Shown: piece by piece, positions 1 to 9,164 of the stretch | Numbering within the stretch: position 1 is the first letter of the stretch | How the letters are laid out: every line of letters begins with the position of its first letter | NCBI GenBank assembly: GCA_965232595.1 | Contig: OZ246983.1 | Location: 3,224,001 to 3,288,000, forward strand | DNA length: 64,000 bases | Source of the DNA: SZUA-309 sp965232595 | GTDB lineage: Bacteria; Pseudomonadota; Gammaproteobacteria; Pseudomonadales; Azotimanducaceae | Direction: 5' to 3' | Position numbers and translations under genes: made by a program | Notes under the pieces: model-generated | The model's database searches: none | Told to the model about the DNA's origin: nothing | What the model saw: the letters and a program-made list of their open reading frames with translations, nothing else

Positions 1-1129
1 GGCCCATGGGCGCCGGTCCCGTACCCGGCGCGCCCTGCTCGCCATCGCGAATGAAGTCTGCCGCCTGCTGGAGGACGGCGGGTGGCAGCACGGGCGCTGC
101 GATCGGGATGGAAAAGACGCCGGAGAACGCCATGCTGACCACAAAGCCGCGACGGACCGCATGGCGATCGGCCAGCCAGCGTTCCCAGAGCAGGGCGCCG
201 AATATGCTGAAGAGGATGAACAGCGGCGTGGCGAAGTAGAACTTCACGCCGGCGATCATGAAGATGGCCAGGCAGATTACGGCTGCCGTGCCGAGCAGGC
301 GGACAGTCCGGTCCCTGGCAATCAGGCCGTAGATCAGTCCGGGCAACCAGATCAGCAGGAACGGTGGGTTCATGGTGGCGATCAGGCCGAATACCGGCTG
401 GTCGATCACCATGGCTTCCGGTGCCTCGGCGTTGTAGGCGGAGATGAACTCGATGAAGAGCCAGTCGTTGGCAAACTGCCAGTACAGGAAGGGGCTGACG
501 ATCAGCAGCATCAGGAGCACGGCCAGCCAGATCTCTCGCCGCCGCAACAGCTCCCGGGCGTAAAGCGCTACCGCAGCCGCCAGGCCGAGAAACCAGGCCG
601 GGATCGCCAGCTTGGTGAGCAGGGCGAGGCCGAAGATGGCGCCCAGGCCATACATGTAGGCTGGCTGCGCCTCTCGAGTTTCCTGCAGGTAGCGGATCAG
701 GAGCCAGAACCCGGCTGCCCACCAGAGCTGATCGAGCACGTTCATGGTCAGAATGGACTGCACCGAGAGGAAGGCGGGTGCAAACAGCACCACAAAAGCC
801 GTCAGCCACTGCGCCGTCCGCCCGCCGCCGAGCAGGCGAACGATGTCGACGCTGATCAGGGTGACGCCGATGCCGACCACGCAGGCGAAGCCGCGCAGCA
901 CCAGCAGGTCCTGCCCGAATGCGCCGGTCAGGGCAGCCACGACCCAGGCGATGGCCGGTGGGAAGTCGACGTAGCCGAGCGCCAGACGCTCTGCCGCATC
1001 GAGAAAGTAAAGCTCATCGGAGAGGTAGCCATAGGCCCGGCCGGCGACCGCGAAGATCGCCAGCTTCACCACCGCGCAGAACAGCCAGAGGCGGTAGTTC
1101 GGCGCCGGACGATCAGCCACCTCGTGCAC
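1..1129 (-). CDS. GT39/ArnT-type membrane glycosyltransferase (3' end missing)
   Basis: A polytopic membrane protein of the GT-C fold that would transfer a sugar from a polyprenyl-phosphate donor onto an envelope acceptor. The frame stays open from a GTG at 1129 to the window edge, about 376 codons. The N-terminus reads VHEVADRPAPNYRLWL, followed by a first membrane helix and the acidic loop GYLSDELYFLDAAE then GYVDFPP, which is typical of the GT39/PMT-like family, whose catalytic acid lies in this first periplasmic loop. The GTG lies three bases after the stop of the upstream GT2 gene, so the two are translationally linked. GT2 makes the polyprenyl-P-sugar and this enzyme would use it, as in ArnC/ArnT-like pairs. 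Acceptor and sugar are unknown. Confidence 0.8.
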   Translation of the reverse strand, partial: MHEVADRPAPNYRLWLFCAVVKLAIFAVAGRAYGYLSDELYFLDAAERLALGYVDFPPAIAWVVAALTGAFGQDLLVLRGFACVVGIGVTLISVDIVRLLGGGRTAQWLTAFVVLFAPAFLSVQSILTMNVLDQLWWAAGFWLLIRYLQETREAQPAYMYGLGAIFGLALLTKLAIPAWFLGLAAAVALYARELLRRREIWLAVLLMLLIVSPFLYWQFANDWLFIEFISAYNAEAPEAMVIDQPVFGLIATMNPPFLLIWLPGLIYGLIARDRTVRLLGTAAVICLAIFMIAGVKFYFATPLFILFSIFGALLWERWLADRHAVRRGFVVSMAFSGVFSIPIAAPVLPPAVLQQAADFIRDGEQGAPGTGPAPMG

Positions 1130-1132
1130 CCG

Positions 1133-2227
1133 CTACTTGCTGGCGCGCCAGGTGTAGAGTTGGGTGATGGCGTAGTTCCAGACCGCGCCGACGACGATGC
1201 CGGCGAATCCGGCGAGGAACCAGCCGGTGTCCTCTGCGAACAGGTAGCCGGCGACACCGACGTTGGCGACCGCACCGATCGAGCAGGCCAGCACGAACGA
1301 GATCCAGCCGCGCAGCCAGTCCATCCCTTTCAACTGCAGATCCCGGTAGGTGATCACGTTGTTGATCACGAAGTTGGCGGTCATGGCGACCAGCGTGGCC
1401 CAGACCTGGCTGGTGACGAAGCCGTAGTCCAGCGCCTGGTACAGCGCCGCAAGCACCGCCATGTGCACGAAGACGCCGATCCCGCCGACGGCGATGAAGG
1501 CGACGAAGCGAACCGGCACCCAGCGGCCGACCAGCTTGTCCAGCAGCAGCATGCCGTAATCCCAGATCGCCTGATTGTCGAGCTTCGACTCGCCGGCATG
1601 GCGCTCCCCGAATGAGTAGGGCAATTCCTTGAAGCGCAGGGGTTCGGGAGAGGAGGCGAACAGGTCCATGAGGATCTTGAAACCGATCCCCGACAGGTTG
1701 CGCATGCAGCCCTCGAAGGCTTCGCGGCGAACCATGAAAAAGCCGCTCATGGGATCGAGCAGGGTCTCCGGCACGACCATGCGCGACAGGCGGGTTGCCA
1801 GCTCCGACTTCTTCGCCCGGTCGTCAGAAAACGCATCCGCATCGCCGCCGTCCACGTGGCGGCTGCCGACCACGATGTCGAGCGGCTCAGCGGTCAGGGT
1901 TTCGTACATCGTCGGCAGCAGCCGCTCGTCGTGCTGCAGGTCCGCGTCCATGACCGCGATGCAGGGGGCGCTGGAGGCCAGCATGCCTTCGATGCAGGCG
2001 GATGACAGGCCGCGGCGTTCGATCCGCTGCAGGCAGCGGACCCGACCGTTTTCCTGGCCGAGCCGACGGGCTTCCGCCGATGTGCCATCGGGGGAATCGT
2101 CATCCACGAAGATCACTTCCCAGTTCACCTGGCCCATGGCGGCGCCGATTTTGTCCACCAGCACGGCGAGGTTGGGCGCCTCGTTGAAGGTGGGCACGAC
2201 GATGGATAACTGGACACTAGGCGTCAT
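1133..2227 (-). CDS. Polyprenyl-phosphate sugar synthase: GT2 domain fused to GtrA
   Basis: 364 residues. Residues 5-230 form a GT-A domain like dolichol-phosphate mannosyltransferase: nucleotide-binding start LSIVVPTFNEAPNL, acidic VDDDSPDGT near 42, and the metal-binding motif MDADLQHD near 93. Residues 235-360 hold four membrane helices of the GtrA family (FVAFIAVGGIGVFVHMAVL opens it). The protein should load a sugar from an NDP donor onto undecaprenyl phosphate on the cytoplasmic face, with the GtrA part anchoring it or helping flip the product. It is the first gene of a two-gene operon with the GT39 enzyme. The ATG at 2227 is the first in frame. Confidence 0.88.
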   Translation of the reverse strand: MTPSVQLSIVVPTFNEAPNLAVLVDKIGAAMGQVNWEVIFVDDDSPDGTSAEARRLGQENGRVRCLQRIERRGLSSACIEGMLASSAPCIAVMDADLQHDERLLPTMYETLTAEPLDIVVGSRHVDGGDADAFSDDRAKKSELATRLSRMVVPETLLDPMSGFFMVRREAFEGCMRNLSGIGFKILMDLFASSPEPLRFKELPYSFGERHAGESKLDNQAIWDYGMLLLDKLVGRWVPVRFVAFIAVGGIGVFVHMAVLAALYQALDYGFVTSQVWATLVAMTANFVINNVITYRDLQLKGMDWLRGWISFVLACSIGAVANVGVAGYLFAEDTGWFLAGFAGIVVGAVWNYAITQLYTWRASK

Positions 2228-2242
2228 ACAGACTCACGCGTT

Positions 2243-2815
2243 ATGCTCGCTGGGAATCAAAGGGCGTGGATTGTAGCCGTTTTGACCTGTCGATTTCGAA
2301 ATTCCTCACGCTATCTGGCGCTGCTTTTACTGTTGCCGCTGCTGCCACTGACGGCCGCGCAGGCGGAACCGCCGCCGGTCGATCCCGACGCGCTGTCGCT
2401 GATCGACCAGTTCGGTGAGACCGGCGGGCTCGCCACGGACGCCGCAGGTCTGCAGGTGGCCATCGTCGTCTCGGCGAAGCGGTTGCGCCGGCTGAAGGCC
2501 TGGGAGCAGGCGATTCGCGAGATCGATACCGAGGTGCCCATCGTCCGGGTGGCGGACGTCCCGAGGACGGCGCCGACCGAGTACGAAAGCGTCGCGGAGA
2601 AACTGCGCAAGCGGCTGCCCCCGGACGTCAACGTGCTGGTGGATCTGCAGGGCGTCTGGGCGGCTGCTTACGCCCTCGACGTGAACGTGCCGAACGTGCT
2701 GATCTTCGATGGCAGCGGCGCGCTGCTGGCGGTGCACTCCGGCATGTTCAAGAAGTCCTACGCCGAGTCGCTGCAGGCAGATCTGCAGACGCCACCGCCC
2801 ACTGCCGGATCTTAG
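2243..2815 (+). CDS. Secreted thioredoxin-fold-like protein of unknown function
   Basis: 190 residues from ATG 2243. A hydrophobic stretch (YLALLLLLPLLPLTAAQA) ending in an AQA cleavage site marks a signal peptide. A TTG at 2282 would give a more normal N-region (MTCRFRNSSRY), so the true start is uncertain; neither candidate has a clear ribosome site. The mature part has an alternating strand/helix pattern, with LQVAIVVSAKRLRRLKAWE early and VPNVLIFDGSGALLAVHSG late, which resembles the thioredoxin-like fold of periplasmic YtfJ/TlpA proteins. No CxxC pair is present, so it is not a disulfide reductase. It is convergent with, and overlaps by 4 bases, the ABC permease gene. Confidence 0.6.
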   Translation: MLAGNQRAWIVAVLTCRFRNSSRYLALLLLLPLLPLTAAQAEPPPVDPDALSLIDQFGETGGLATDAAGLQVAIVVSAKRLRRLKAWEQAIREIDTEVPIVRVADVPRTAPTEYESVAEKLRKRLPPDVNVLVDLQGVWAAAYALDVNVPNVLIFDGSGALLAVHSGMFKKSYAESLQADLQTPPPTAGS

Positions 2816-4044
2816 CCGCCGTAAGCCTTCCGGCTTGCCAGCATTCGGGCCAGTAACCAGCCACCGATACCCGCCGCGATCAGCAGGCCAATCGGCAGCG
2901 CCACGGCCAGCAGGTCATCGCCGCGCCAGAACACGCCGCTGTAGGCTTCCAGGGCCCAGGTGTTGGGTGTCAGCCAGCCGAGGTCCTTGAGCACGTCCGG
3001 CATCAGGAACCTGGGCACCATGCTGCCGCCCAGGGCTGAGAGCACGAGGATCACGGTATTGGCCACGGTCTGTGCCTGACGCCGGGTCGCGCAGGCGGTG
3101 GCCAGCAACATGGCGAGCCCGGCACAGGCGATGGACGAGGCCAGGGAGATCACCAGCCAGGGCCCGAGATGCCCGGGCAGGTCCACGCCGTAGATCAGCC
3201 AGGCGACCGCAAAGATCACGGTCACCTGGACCATCCCCTGACCGACCACGTAGAGGAACTTGCCGTTCACCAGCACGCCGATGCCGCCGGGTCCTGCCAG
3301 CACCCGGTCGAGGATGCCGGTTTCCTCTTCTTCGAGCAGAGAAACGGCGCCGTGTACGGAAGCGAACAGCAGAAACATGAAGGCGACCGCGCCGGCGGAG
3401 TAAGCGACCAGGTTGACGGACTCGCCGCCGATGACCGACTCCCGGGCGAGCAGATCCTCGAAAGACCAACCCACTTCCCGACCCGCCGCTGCATCTTCGC
3501 GCATCTCGACCAGGCCCGCGTCCACCTCCTCGCGCTGCTCGTCGTCCAGGGTCAGGAACTGGTTCTCCAGCTCCGCCACCACGTTGCCCATGGCCACGTC
3601 CGGCAACGCCGAGAAGTAGGCGCGACGGATCTGGCCGGTGAGCATGGGCTCTGCCACGCCGCGCGCGGGATCGACCACAACCAGCAGCGGCGCGGCGCCG
3701 AAGCCGCCCGCAGACTCCAGCGGTTCCGCATCCGCCCGGATGATGAGACCAATGTCGGCGATGCCGGACTTCACCCAGGCGCGTACCTCCTCGCGGCTGC
3801 CGAGGGCCTCCGGCAGCAGCGTCAGCGTCGCGTTTTCTTCGAGCGCGCCAACCAGGCGGTTGCTGGTTTCGCTGCCCACCTCGTCCAGCACGGCAACCTT
3901 CAGGTTCAGGCTGTCGCCGGTGGTTGCGGTGAAGATCTCCGCCATGATCACGAAGAAGACCGCGGGCAGAAAGAAGCTCATCAGCAGCGCGCCGCGATCG
4001 CGCAGCAGGCCAAGCAACATGGCTCTGAAGATTGCCAGGCTCAC
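2812..4044 (-). CDS. ABC-2 type export permease
   Basis: 410 residues from the GTG at 4044, which overlaps the TGA of the ATPase gene (GTGA); a longer in-frame reading exists upstream but would run inside the ATPase gene. An N-terminal helix (LLMSFFLPAVFFVIMAEIF) is followed by a large extracytoplasmic domain of about 190 residues, then five or six helices, among them VAYSAGAVAFMFLLFASVHG and a final LLIAAGIGGWLLARML. This is the ABC2_membrane_3 (DrrB/YhhJ-like) arrangement. It pairs with the ATPase to export an unknown hydrophobic compound or lipid. Operon order is DUF3617 protein, ATPase, permease. Confidence 0.88.
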   Translation of the reverse strand: MSLAIFRAMLLGLLRDRGALLMSFFLPAVFFVIMAEIFTATTGDSLNLKVAVLDEVGSETSNRLVGALEENATLTLLPEALGSREEVRAWVKSGIADIGLIIRADAEPLESAGGFGAAPLLVVVDPARGVAEPMLTGQIRRAYFSALPDVAMGNVVAELENQFLTLDDEQREEVDAGLVEMREDAAAGREVGWSFEDLLARESVIGGESVNLVAYSAGAVAFMFLLFASVHGAVSLLEEEETGILDRVLAGPGGIGVLVNGKFLYVVGQGMVQVTVIFAVAWLIYGVDLPGHLGPWLVISLASSIACAGLAMLLATACATRRQAQTVANTVILVLSALGGSMVPRFLMPDVLKDLGWLTPNTWALEAYSGVFWRGDDLLAVALPIGLLIAAGIGGWLLARMLASRKAYGG

Positions 4045-5012
4045 AGGATCAGCTCCTCCCCGGTGAGGCGGAGGAACACGCCTTCCAGGCTCGGCTCGCG
4101 AACCCGTATCTCCGCCGCGGACAGACCCATGTCCGCCAGCCGGTGATTCCAATCGGTGACCCCGTCATAGCCGTGATCCACCCCCCCGGTCCAGGTGCGG
4201 CCGCCATGAATGGGCGACAGGCCGGCTGCGACCAGATGCCGGTGCTGCTCAGCGTCGGGCAGCCCGGCAAGCGTGATGGTGATTTCCTTGTGCTCACCGA
4301 AGACCGCGGTAATCAGCTGCTCCGGTGCGCCTTCCAGGCGAACCTGACCGGCGATGAGAAAGACGACGCGATCGGCCAGGCTGGTGGCCTGCAGCAGATC
4401 GTGGGTGGTCAGCAGGATGCCGAGGCCGTCGGCGCGCAGGCGTCGGAGCAGCTCATGAATGCGCTCGCGGGCATTGACGTCGACCCCGACCGTGGGCTCA
4501 TCGAGCATCACCAGCGTCGGTCGGTGCAGAACGCTGGCAACGATGTTCAGGCGCCGCTGCATGCCGCCGGAAAGGGTGTCCACCCGGTCGGCGGCCCTGT
4601 CTTCGAGACCGCTCCAGGCCAGCGCTTCCTCGATCCGCCCGGGCAGCGAGCTTTTTTCCACCCCCATCATGCGGCCGAAGACCTCCAGGTTTTCGCGGAC
4701 GGTCAGGTAAGGGTAGAGGGCGATTTCCTGAGGCACGAAGCCGAGGCTCTGGCGCACGCTGACATCGCGACGTGGATTCCCACCCGCCAGGTGAGCCTGA
4801 CCGGCGTCCGGCGCGATGCGCCCACAGGCGGTGCCGAGCAGCGTGGTCTTGCCGGCGCCATTGGGTCCGAGCAGCACCACCAGCTCGCCGGGCGCAACGC
4901 TGAGGGACACCTGATCAAGAACCTGGCGACCGCCGAGGCTTTTCTCGATGCCGTCGAGATTCAGGAGGTGAGATGTGCCGGCGCTGTCGGGAGAGGGGTT
5001 GCTGGCGGTCAA
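4041..5012 (-). CDS. ABC exporter ATPase (DrrA/CcmA type)
   Basis: 323 residues. Walker A GPNGAGKTT at 49-57, Q-loop in GFVPQEIALYP near 92, signature LSGGM at 147-151, Walker B LVMLDEPT at 167-174 and H-loop in LLTTHDL. The C-terminal 90 residues after the nucleotide-binding domain form the accessory region common in DrrA-like ATPases. The start is a TTG overlapping the stop of the DUF3617 gene (TTGA), which implies coupled translation, and the stop overlaps the permease start. It powers the permease encoded immediately downstream. Confidence 0.92.
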   Translation of the reverse strand: MTASNPSPDSAGTSHLLNLDGIEKSLGGRQVLDQVSLSVAPGELVVLLGPNGAGKTTLLGTACGRIAPDAGQAHLAGGNPRRDVSVRQSLGFVPQEIALYPYLTVRENLEVFGRMMGVEKSSLPGRIEEALAWSGLEDRAADRVDTLSGGMQRRLNIVASVLHRPTLVMLDEPTVGVDVNARERIHELLRRLRADGLGILLTTHDLLQATSLADRVVFLIAGQVRLEGAPEQLITAVFGEHKEITITLAGLPDAEQHRHLVAAGLSPIHGGRTWTGGVDHGYDGVTDWNHRLADMGLSAAEIRVREPSLEGVFLRLTGEELIL

Positions 5013-5488
5013 CAGTCCCCCACACGCTTACCGGCGATGGTGGACTGCATGCTCACGGACTGCTCGCCGACGCTCACCACCACGTCGCTGACCATCTCGT
5101 AGGTTTCGCTCAGGTAGCTGCCGTTGACCTTCATGGTCATGTCGCCGTCAGGGGCAGCGCAGTCGATTCGCATGCGGATCTCGCCGCCCTCCATCAGGAA
5201 GTCAGCGACGTTGCAGCTCTTGCCCTCCGGGAGGTCGGCGAACACGGAAGCCGGGTCTTTCTCCAGGTCTTCCTGGGTCATGCAGTTCTGGGTCGTCACC
5301 GTGGTGTCCGGCATCAGCCCGTCGCTGAAGTGAGTGGTTGTGGTCACTTCGTAGTGACCGGGCGCGGGCAGATCCTGAGCCGTCGCGGCGGTGGCCATTG
5401 CGGCGGCGGCCAGAAGCGCCAGCGCGCGGCGCGAAAGTGGGCCGTGCGCCCGGGTATGGCTGGTGGGTTTCTGCATGGGTATCTCCAC
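5009..5488 (-). CDS. DUF3617 family secreted protein
   Basis: 159 residues with a twin-arginine-like basic start followed by ALALLAAAAMATAATAQ, a clear Sec-type signal peptide. The mature protein begins DLPAPGHYEVTTTTHF and carries the family hallmarks: two conserved cysteines (NCMTQED and KSCNV), a third pair member in RIDCAAPDGD, and a final Cys as last residue. DUF3617 proteins are small periplasmic beta-rich proteins of unknown role. The alternative start MQKPT at 5476 is equally possible. As first gene of the ABC exporter operon it may bind the exported compound or report on envelope state; this is inference only. Confidence 0.82.
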   Translation of the reverse strand: MEIPMQKPTSHTRAHGPLSRRALALLAAAAMATAATAQDLPAPGHYEVTTTTHFSDGLMPDTTVTTQNCMTQEDLEKDPASVFADLPEGKSCNVADFLMEGGEIRMRIDCAAPDGDMTMKVNGSYLSETYEMVSDVVVSVGEQSVSMQSTIAGKRVGDC

Positions 5489-5637
5489 GGTTCCTGGCAG
5501 CCGCTTCGGCCGGCCAATCGAGGCCGCTATCCTAATGCAGAGCGAAGCCCAGGGACATCCGTGCGGGAGCGCCGGCCGGATAGCGCTGCTCGTTGCTGCG
5601 AGGCATACTCGGCCTCTTTTTTCTCCGGGGAACGACC

Positions 5638-7746
5638 ATGAAAGGCACAGTACATTACGAAACCCGCGGCAACATTGCCCTGATGACGGTGGACAATCCG
5701 CCGGTCAACCCGCTGTCCAGCGGCGTCCGGCAGGGTCTCTACGATGGCGTCGAGAAGGCGCTGGCGGACGATGCGGTTGAAGCGATCGTGCTCACCGGCG
5801 CCGGCCGTGCCTTTATTGCCGGCGCCGACATCTCCGAGTTCGGCAGCGCTGCACAGGAAGGGGTGGGCCTGCATGAAGCCCTGGTGATGATGGAGAACAG
5901 CACCAAGCCCATCGTTGCCGCGATCAACGGCACCGCCTTCGGCGGCGGCCTGGAAGTGGCGTTGTGCTGCGACTATCGGGTAGCGGCACCGAGCGCGCCG
6001 GTTGGCCTGCCGGAAGTAAAGCTGGGGCTGCTGCCCGGTGCCGGCGGCACCCAGCGCCTGCCGCGGCTGATTGGTGCGGAAAAAGCGCTCGGCTTCATTC
6101 TTTCCGGCGACCCCATTCCAGCCCCGGCGGCGAAGGCACTGGGCATCGTTGATGAGGTTGTCGAGGGCGACGTGGTGGAAGGCGCCATCGCGTTCGCCGG
6201 CCAGGTGCTCGCCAATGGCGGCAGCACGCGCAAGATTCGCGACGAGTCGCAGATGGTGGAAGCCGATCGCGGCAACGAGCAGATCTTCGCCGATGCGCGG
6301 GCTCAGGCTGCCCGCCGGATGCGCGGCCGGTTCGCGCCGGAGATGATCATCCAGTGCGTGGAGGCGGCGGTAAACCTGCCGGACTTCGACGCCGGCATGA
6401 AGGTCGAAGGGGAGTGCTTCGCCCAGTGCCTGAATCATCCGCAACGGGCTGCCCTGATCCACCTGTTCTTCTCCGAGCGGGAAGTGGCGAAGATCCCGGA
6501 CATTCCGAAAGACACGGCGCAGCGGGAAGTAGCCACGGCAGCCGTCATCGGCTGCGGGACCATGGGCGGTGGTATCTCCATGTCTTTCGCCAACGTGGGC
6601 ATCCCGGTGAAGATCCTGGAGATGAACGAGGAAGCGCTGGAGAAGGGCCTTGGCGTCATCAAGCGCAACTACGACATTCAGGTCAGCCGCGGCCGCATGA
6701 CCGCGGAGCAAGTCGATCAGCGCATGAGCCTGCTGACCGGCACCACCCGCTACGAAGATCTGGGCGAAGCGGACGTCATCGTCGAGGCGGTGTACGAGAA
6801 CCTGGACCTCAAGTGCGAGATATTCGGCCAGCTGGATAAGGTCGCCAAGCCGGGCGCCATCCTCGCCAGCAACACCTCCGGGCTCGATGTGGACAAGATG
6901 GCAGACGCTGCCGGTCGGCCTGGCGACGTGATCGGCATGCACTTCTTCTCGCCAGCCAACGTGATGCGCCTGCTCGAAGTGGTGCGTGGCAGCAGGACCA
7001 GCGACGATGTCATCTCCACGGTGATGAAGCTCGGCCGGCGGCTGAACAAGATCGCCGTGCTGTCGGGCAATGCGCCCGGCTTCATCGGCAACCGGATGCT
7101 CGGCCAGTACACCCGGCAGGCGGGCGAGATCATCCTGCAGGGCGCCACGCCGTATCAGGTGGACAGCGTCATGAACGGCTTCGGCATGCCCATGGGGCCG
7201 TTCCAGATGAACGATCTGGTGGGGCTCGATCTGGGCTGGCGGGCGCGGCAACTGGCCGGCGTGGCGCCGGAAGACGTGCCGATCACAGCGCGGGTAGCGG
7301 ACAAGCTCTGCGAGCTCGAGCGGTTCGGCCAGAAAACCTCGCGTGGCTTCTACATTTACCCCGAGGGCAGCCGGGCCGGACAGCCGGATCCGGAAGTGGT
7401 GGAAATCGTCGAGCAGACCTCCGCCGAGCTCGGCATCGAGCGTCAGGAAGTGGCGGACGACGAGGTGCTGAAGCGCTGTCTCTACCCGCTGATCAACGAG
7501 GGCGCACGGATTCTCGAAGAGGGTATCGCCCTGCGCCCCTGCGACATCGACATCGTCTACATCAACGGCTACGGCTTTCCGGAAGTCACGGGTGGGCCCA
7601 TGTTCTGGGCCGACCAGCAGGGTCTCGACAACGTCCTGGCTGACATCAAGCGTTACGGCGAGCTCTATGGCGGTGATGCCTGGGAGCCCGCTCCCTTGCT
7701 GGAGAAGCTTGTGGCGGAAGGCAAAGGGTTCGCGTCGCTGCAGTGA
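5638..7746 (+). CDS. Bifunctional enoyl-CoA hydratase / 3-hydroxyacyl-CoA dehydrogenase
   Basis: 702 residues from ATG 5638. Residues 1-190 are a crotonase domain with oxyanion segment FIAGADISEF, and both catalytic glutamates are present: E106 in FGGGLEVAL and E126 in GLPEVKLGLLPGAGG. Residues 298-690 are a 3-hydroxyacyl-CoA dehydrogenase: NAD loop GCGTMG at 305-310, catalytic His435 in GMHFFSPANVM, and duplicated C-terminal domains ending near FPEVTGGPMFWAD. It runs two steps of fatty acyl beta-oxidation, hydration and oxidation. Domain order and size match the peroxisomal-type bifunctional enzyme or FadJ rather than a shorter HAD. No thiolase is adjacent. It is divergent from the DUF3617 operon. 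Confidence 0.93.
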   Translation: MKGTVHYETRGNIALMTVDNPPVNPLSSGVRQGLYDGVEKALADDAVEAIVLTGAGRAFIAGADISEFGSAAQEGVGLHEALVMMENSTKPIVAAINGTAFGGGLEVALCCDYRVAAPSAPVGLPEVKLGLLPGAGGTQRLPRLIGAEKALGFILSGDPIPAPAAKALGIVDEVVEGDVVEGAIAFAGQVLANGGSTRKIRDESQMVEADRGNEQIFADARAQAARRMRGRFAPEMIIQCVEAAVNLPDFDAGMKVEGECFAQCLNHPQRAALIHLFFSEREVAKIPDIPKDTAQREVATAAVIGCGTMGGGISMSFANVGIPVKILEMNEEALEKGLGVIKRNYDIQVSRGRMTAEQVDQRMSLLTGTTRYEDLGEADVIVEAVYENLDLKCEIFGQLDKVAKPGAILASNTSGLDVDKMADAAGRPGDVIGMHFFSPANVMRLLEVVRGSRTSDDVISTVMKLGRRLNKIAVLSGNAPGFIGNRMLGQYTRQAGEIILQGATPYQVDSVMNGFGMPMGPFQMNDLVGLDLGWRARQLAGVAPEDVPITARVADKLCELERFGQKTSRGFYIYPEGSRAGQPDPEVVEIVEQTSAELGIERQEVADDEVLKRCLYPLINEGARILEEGIALRPCDIDIVYINGYGFPEVTGGPMFWADQQGLDNVLADIKRYGELYGGDAWEPAPLLEKLVAEGKGFASLQ

Positions 7747-7779
7747 TGCAGAAACTGGACCGTTGCCGATACGCGCCTG

Positions 7780-9078
7780 CTAACGGCGGGCGCTGCTCGG
7801 CAGCCAGTCCTGGGGCACGTTGTCCTCCACCAGCTGCTTGATGCTGAAGGTGCCGATGTCGTGCTCGGCGCCGACGTCCAGCGCCAACCTGGAGATGTCG
7901 TTGGTCCGGGCGAACACCATGGCGTTCGGGTACTTCCGCTTCAGCCAGAGCGCCGTGCGCAGGTTGTCCTCGGCGCTGCCGGTGCCGAGCAGGATGGTCG
8001 GTTCCTTGGCGTCCAGATCTTCCATGTCGGTGAGTTTGCGCCAGACGTCCGGATGCGAGATGTCGCCCTGCAGCACCACGCGCTCATAGTTGCCGCTGAT
8101 GCGCTGCTGCTCTTCGGCGACCAGCAGCCGCCGGTTGGCATCGATGTCCAGCACGTACATCCGTTCGATCTCGTCATCGGCAATGGCGTCCAGCTCCTCC
8201 ATCACGGTCTGCCCGAAGCGGCCGAAGCCGGCGATGATGATCACGTCCCGCTGTGCCGTCTGCTGGAACTGCTCGATCAGCGCATGTTGCACCAGCCCCT
8301 GAGCGGCCAGGTGGTAGGAGTTGAAGGTGATGCAGTGTTTGGCGACGGCGGTGTCCTGCATGGAGCGCATGAAGCGCAGGTTGTGGCAATGCAGAACGAT
8401 GCGTGAGCCCAGGCTCGGATAGTCCGCCAGCGCCTTGGTGGCGGCCTCGTAGGCGAGAAAGTCATTGTCGCCGAGAAAAACCAGCTGCCTGGCTTTGCGC
8501 AGCTTCAGCTCCTTGCGGATGAAGCGGTGCGAGATGTCGCCGGAAAGCGTCTTTACCCCGAAGGTCTGATCCAGCTCGTCAGCGCGAACCGGGTCCATGG
8601 TCTCGTCGACCACGACTATGTCGGTGCGGCTGATGGTGCCGGCGGAGACGGCACTCTGCAGGATTCGCAGGTAGCTGGTGGTGAGCTCGCCGGAGCCGAC
8701 GATGACAATGTGATCCGCCAGCATGCGCAGCTGCCAGCGGCCGGGCCGCATCACCCGGAGCACGGCCTCGATCACGGCGGATGCCATTAGCAGCGGGCAA
8801 CCGAAGTAGGCCAGCCAGAGCAGGGCGCGGCCGATCAGCGGGCCGCCGACGGGCGTGCCGAGATCCAGCCCCCCGACCACAAAGAGCCCCAGGCTGTAGT
8901 AGGCCTTGGTCAGCAGCCCGGCGTCGACGGCTTCCGGCCGTTCCGACAGGCCGACCCCCATGAGCATGGCCGACAGGCCGGCGCCATAGAGGAGCAGGGC
9001 GACGAACCAGCGCCAGTTCACGGAGAACGTCTGGCCCGTTGGTTCGCTGTCGGGCGCCGCGGCTTCCGGGGTGTTCAT
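7780..9078 (-). CDS. Two-TM, double-RCK (TrkA-N) channel-like protein
   Basis: 432 residues from ATG 9078, preceded by GGAG. TM1 is at about 23-44, a re-entrant pore-like segment at 57-80, TM2 at 84-108, then two tandem Rossmann/RCK domains with nucleotide loops GSGELT (128-133) and GFGRFG (284-289). This is the build of prokaryotic ligand-gated potassium channels with cytoplasmic NAD-binding regulators. The expected filter TVGYGD is not present; the corresponding segment reads VVGGLDLGTPVGG, so ion selectivity is open. It may be a conducting pore with an altered filter or a nucleotide sensor that has lost conduction. It is transcribed away from the epoxide-hydrolase gene. Confidence 0.75.
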   Translation of the reverse strand: MNTPEAAAPDSEPTGQTFSVNWRWFVALLLYGAGLSAMLMGVGLSERPEAVDAGLLTKAYYSLGLFVVGGLDLGTPVGGPLIGRALLWLAYFGCPLLMASAVIEAVLRVMRPGRWQLRMLADHIVIVGSGELTTSYLRILQSAVSAGTISRTDIVVVDETMDPVRADELDQTFGVKTLSGDISHRFIRKELKLRKARQLVFLGDNDFLAYEAATKALADYPSLGSRIVLHCHNLRFMRSMQDTAVAKHCITFNSYHLAAQGLVQHALIEQFQQTAQRDVIIIAGFGRFGQTVMEELDAIADDEIERMYVLDIDANRRLLVAEEQQRISGNYERVVLQGDISHPDVWRKLTDMEDLDAKEPTILLGTGSAEDNLRTALWLKRKYPNAMVFARTNDISRLALDVGAEHDIGTFSIKQLVEDNVPQDWLPSSARR

Positions 9079-9164
9079 GTGGGTCTCCTCGATCAGGGTC
9101 GGAGGGTTGCACAAAGCAGGGCCATCAGCCAAGGTTCGCAGCTTCTGATGCTCGAGGAAGCCAC

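Noticed and set aside
161..1615. Long plus-strand open frame of 484 codons over the glycosyltransferase pair
   Set aside because: It is antisense to two well-supported genes and its product is Gln/His/Asp-rich with no domain; GC-rich codon structure leaves such frames open.
4045..4152. N-terminal extension of the ABC permease to 4152
   Set aside because: The added residues are Gly/Arg/Pro-rich, overlap the ATPase gene, and GTG 4044 gives a normal coupled start.
5527..7251. 574-codon minus-strand frame over the bifunctional beta-oxidation gene
   Set aside because: Antisense to a clear crotonase/HAD coding sequence.
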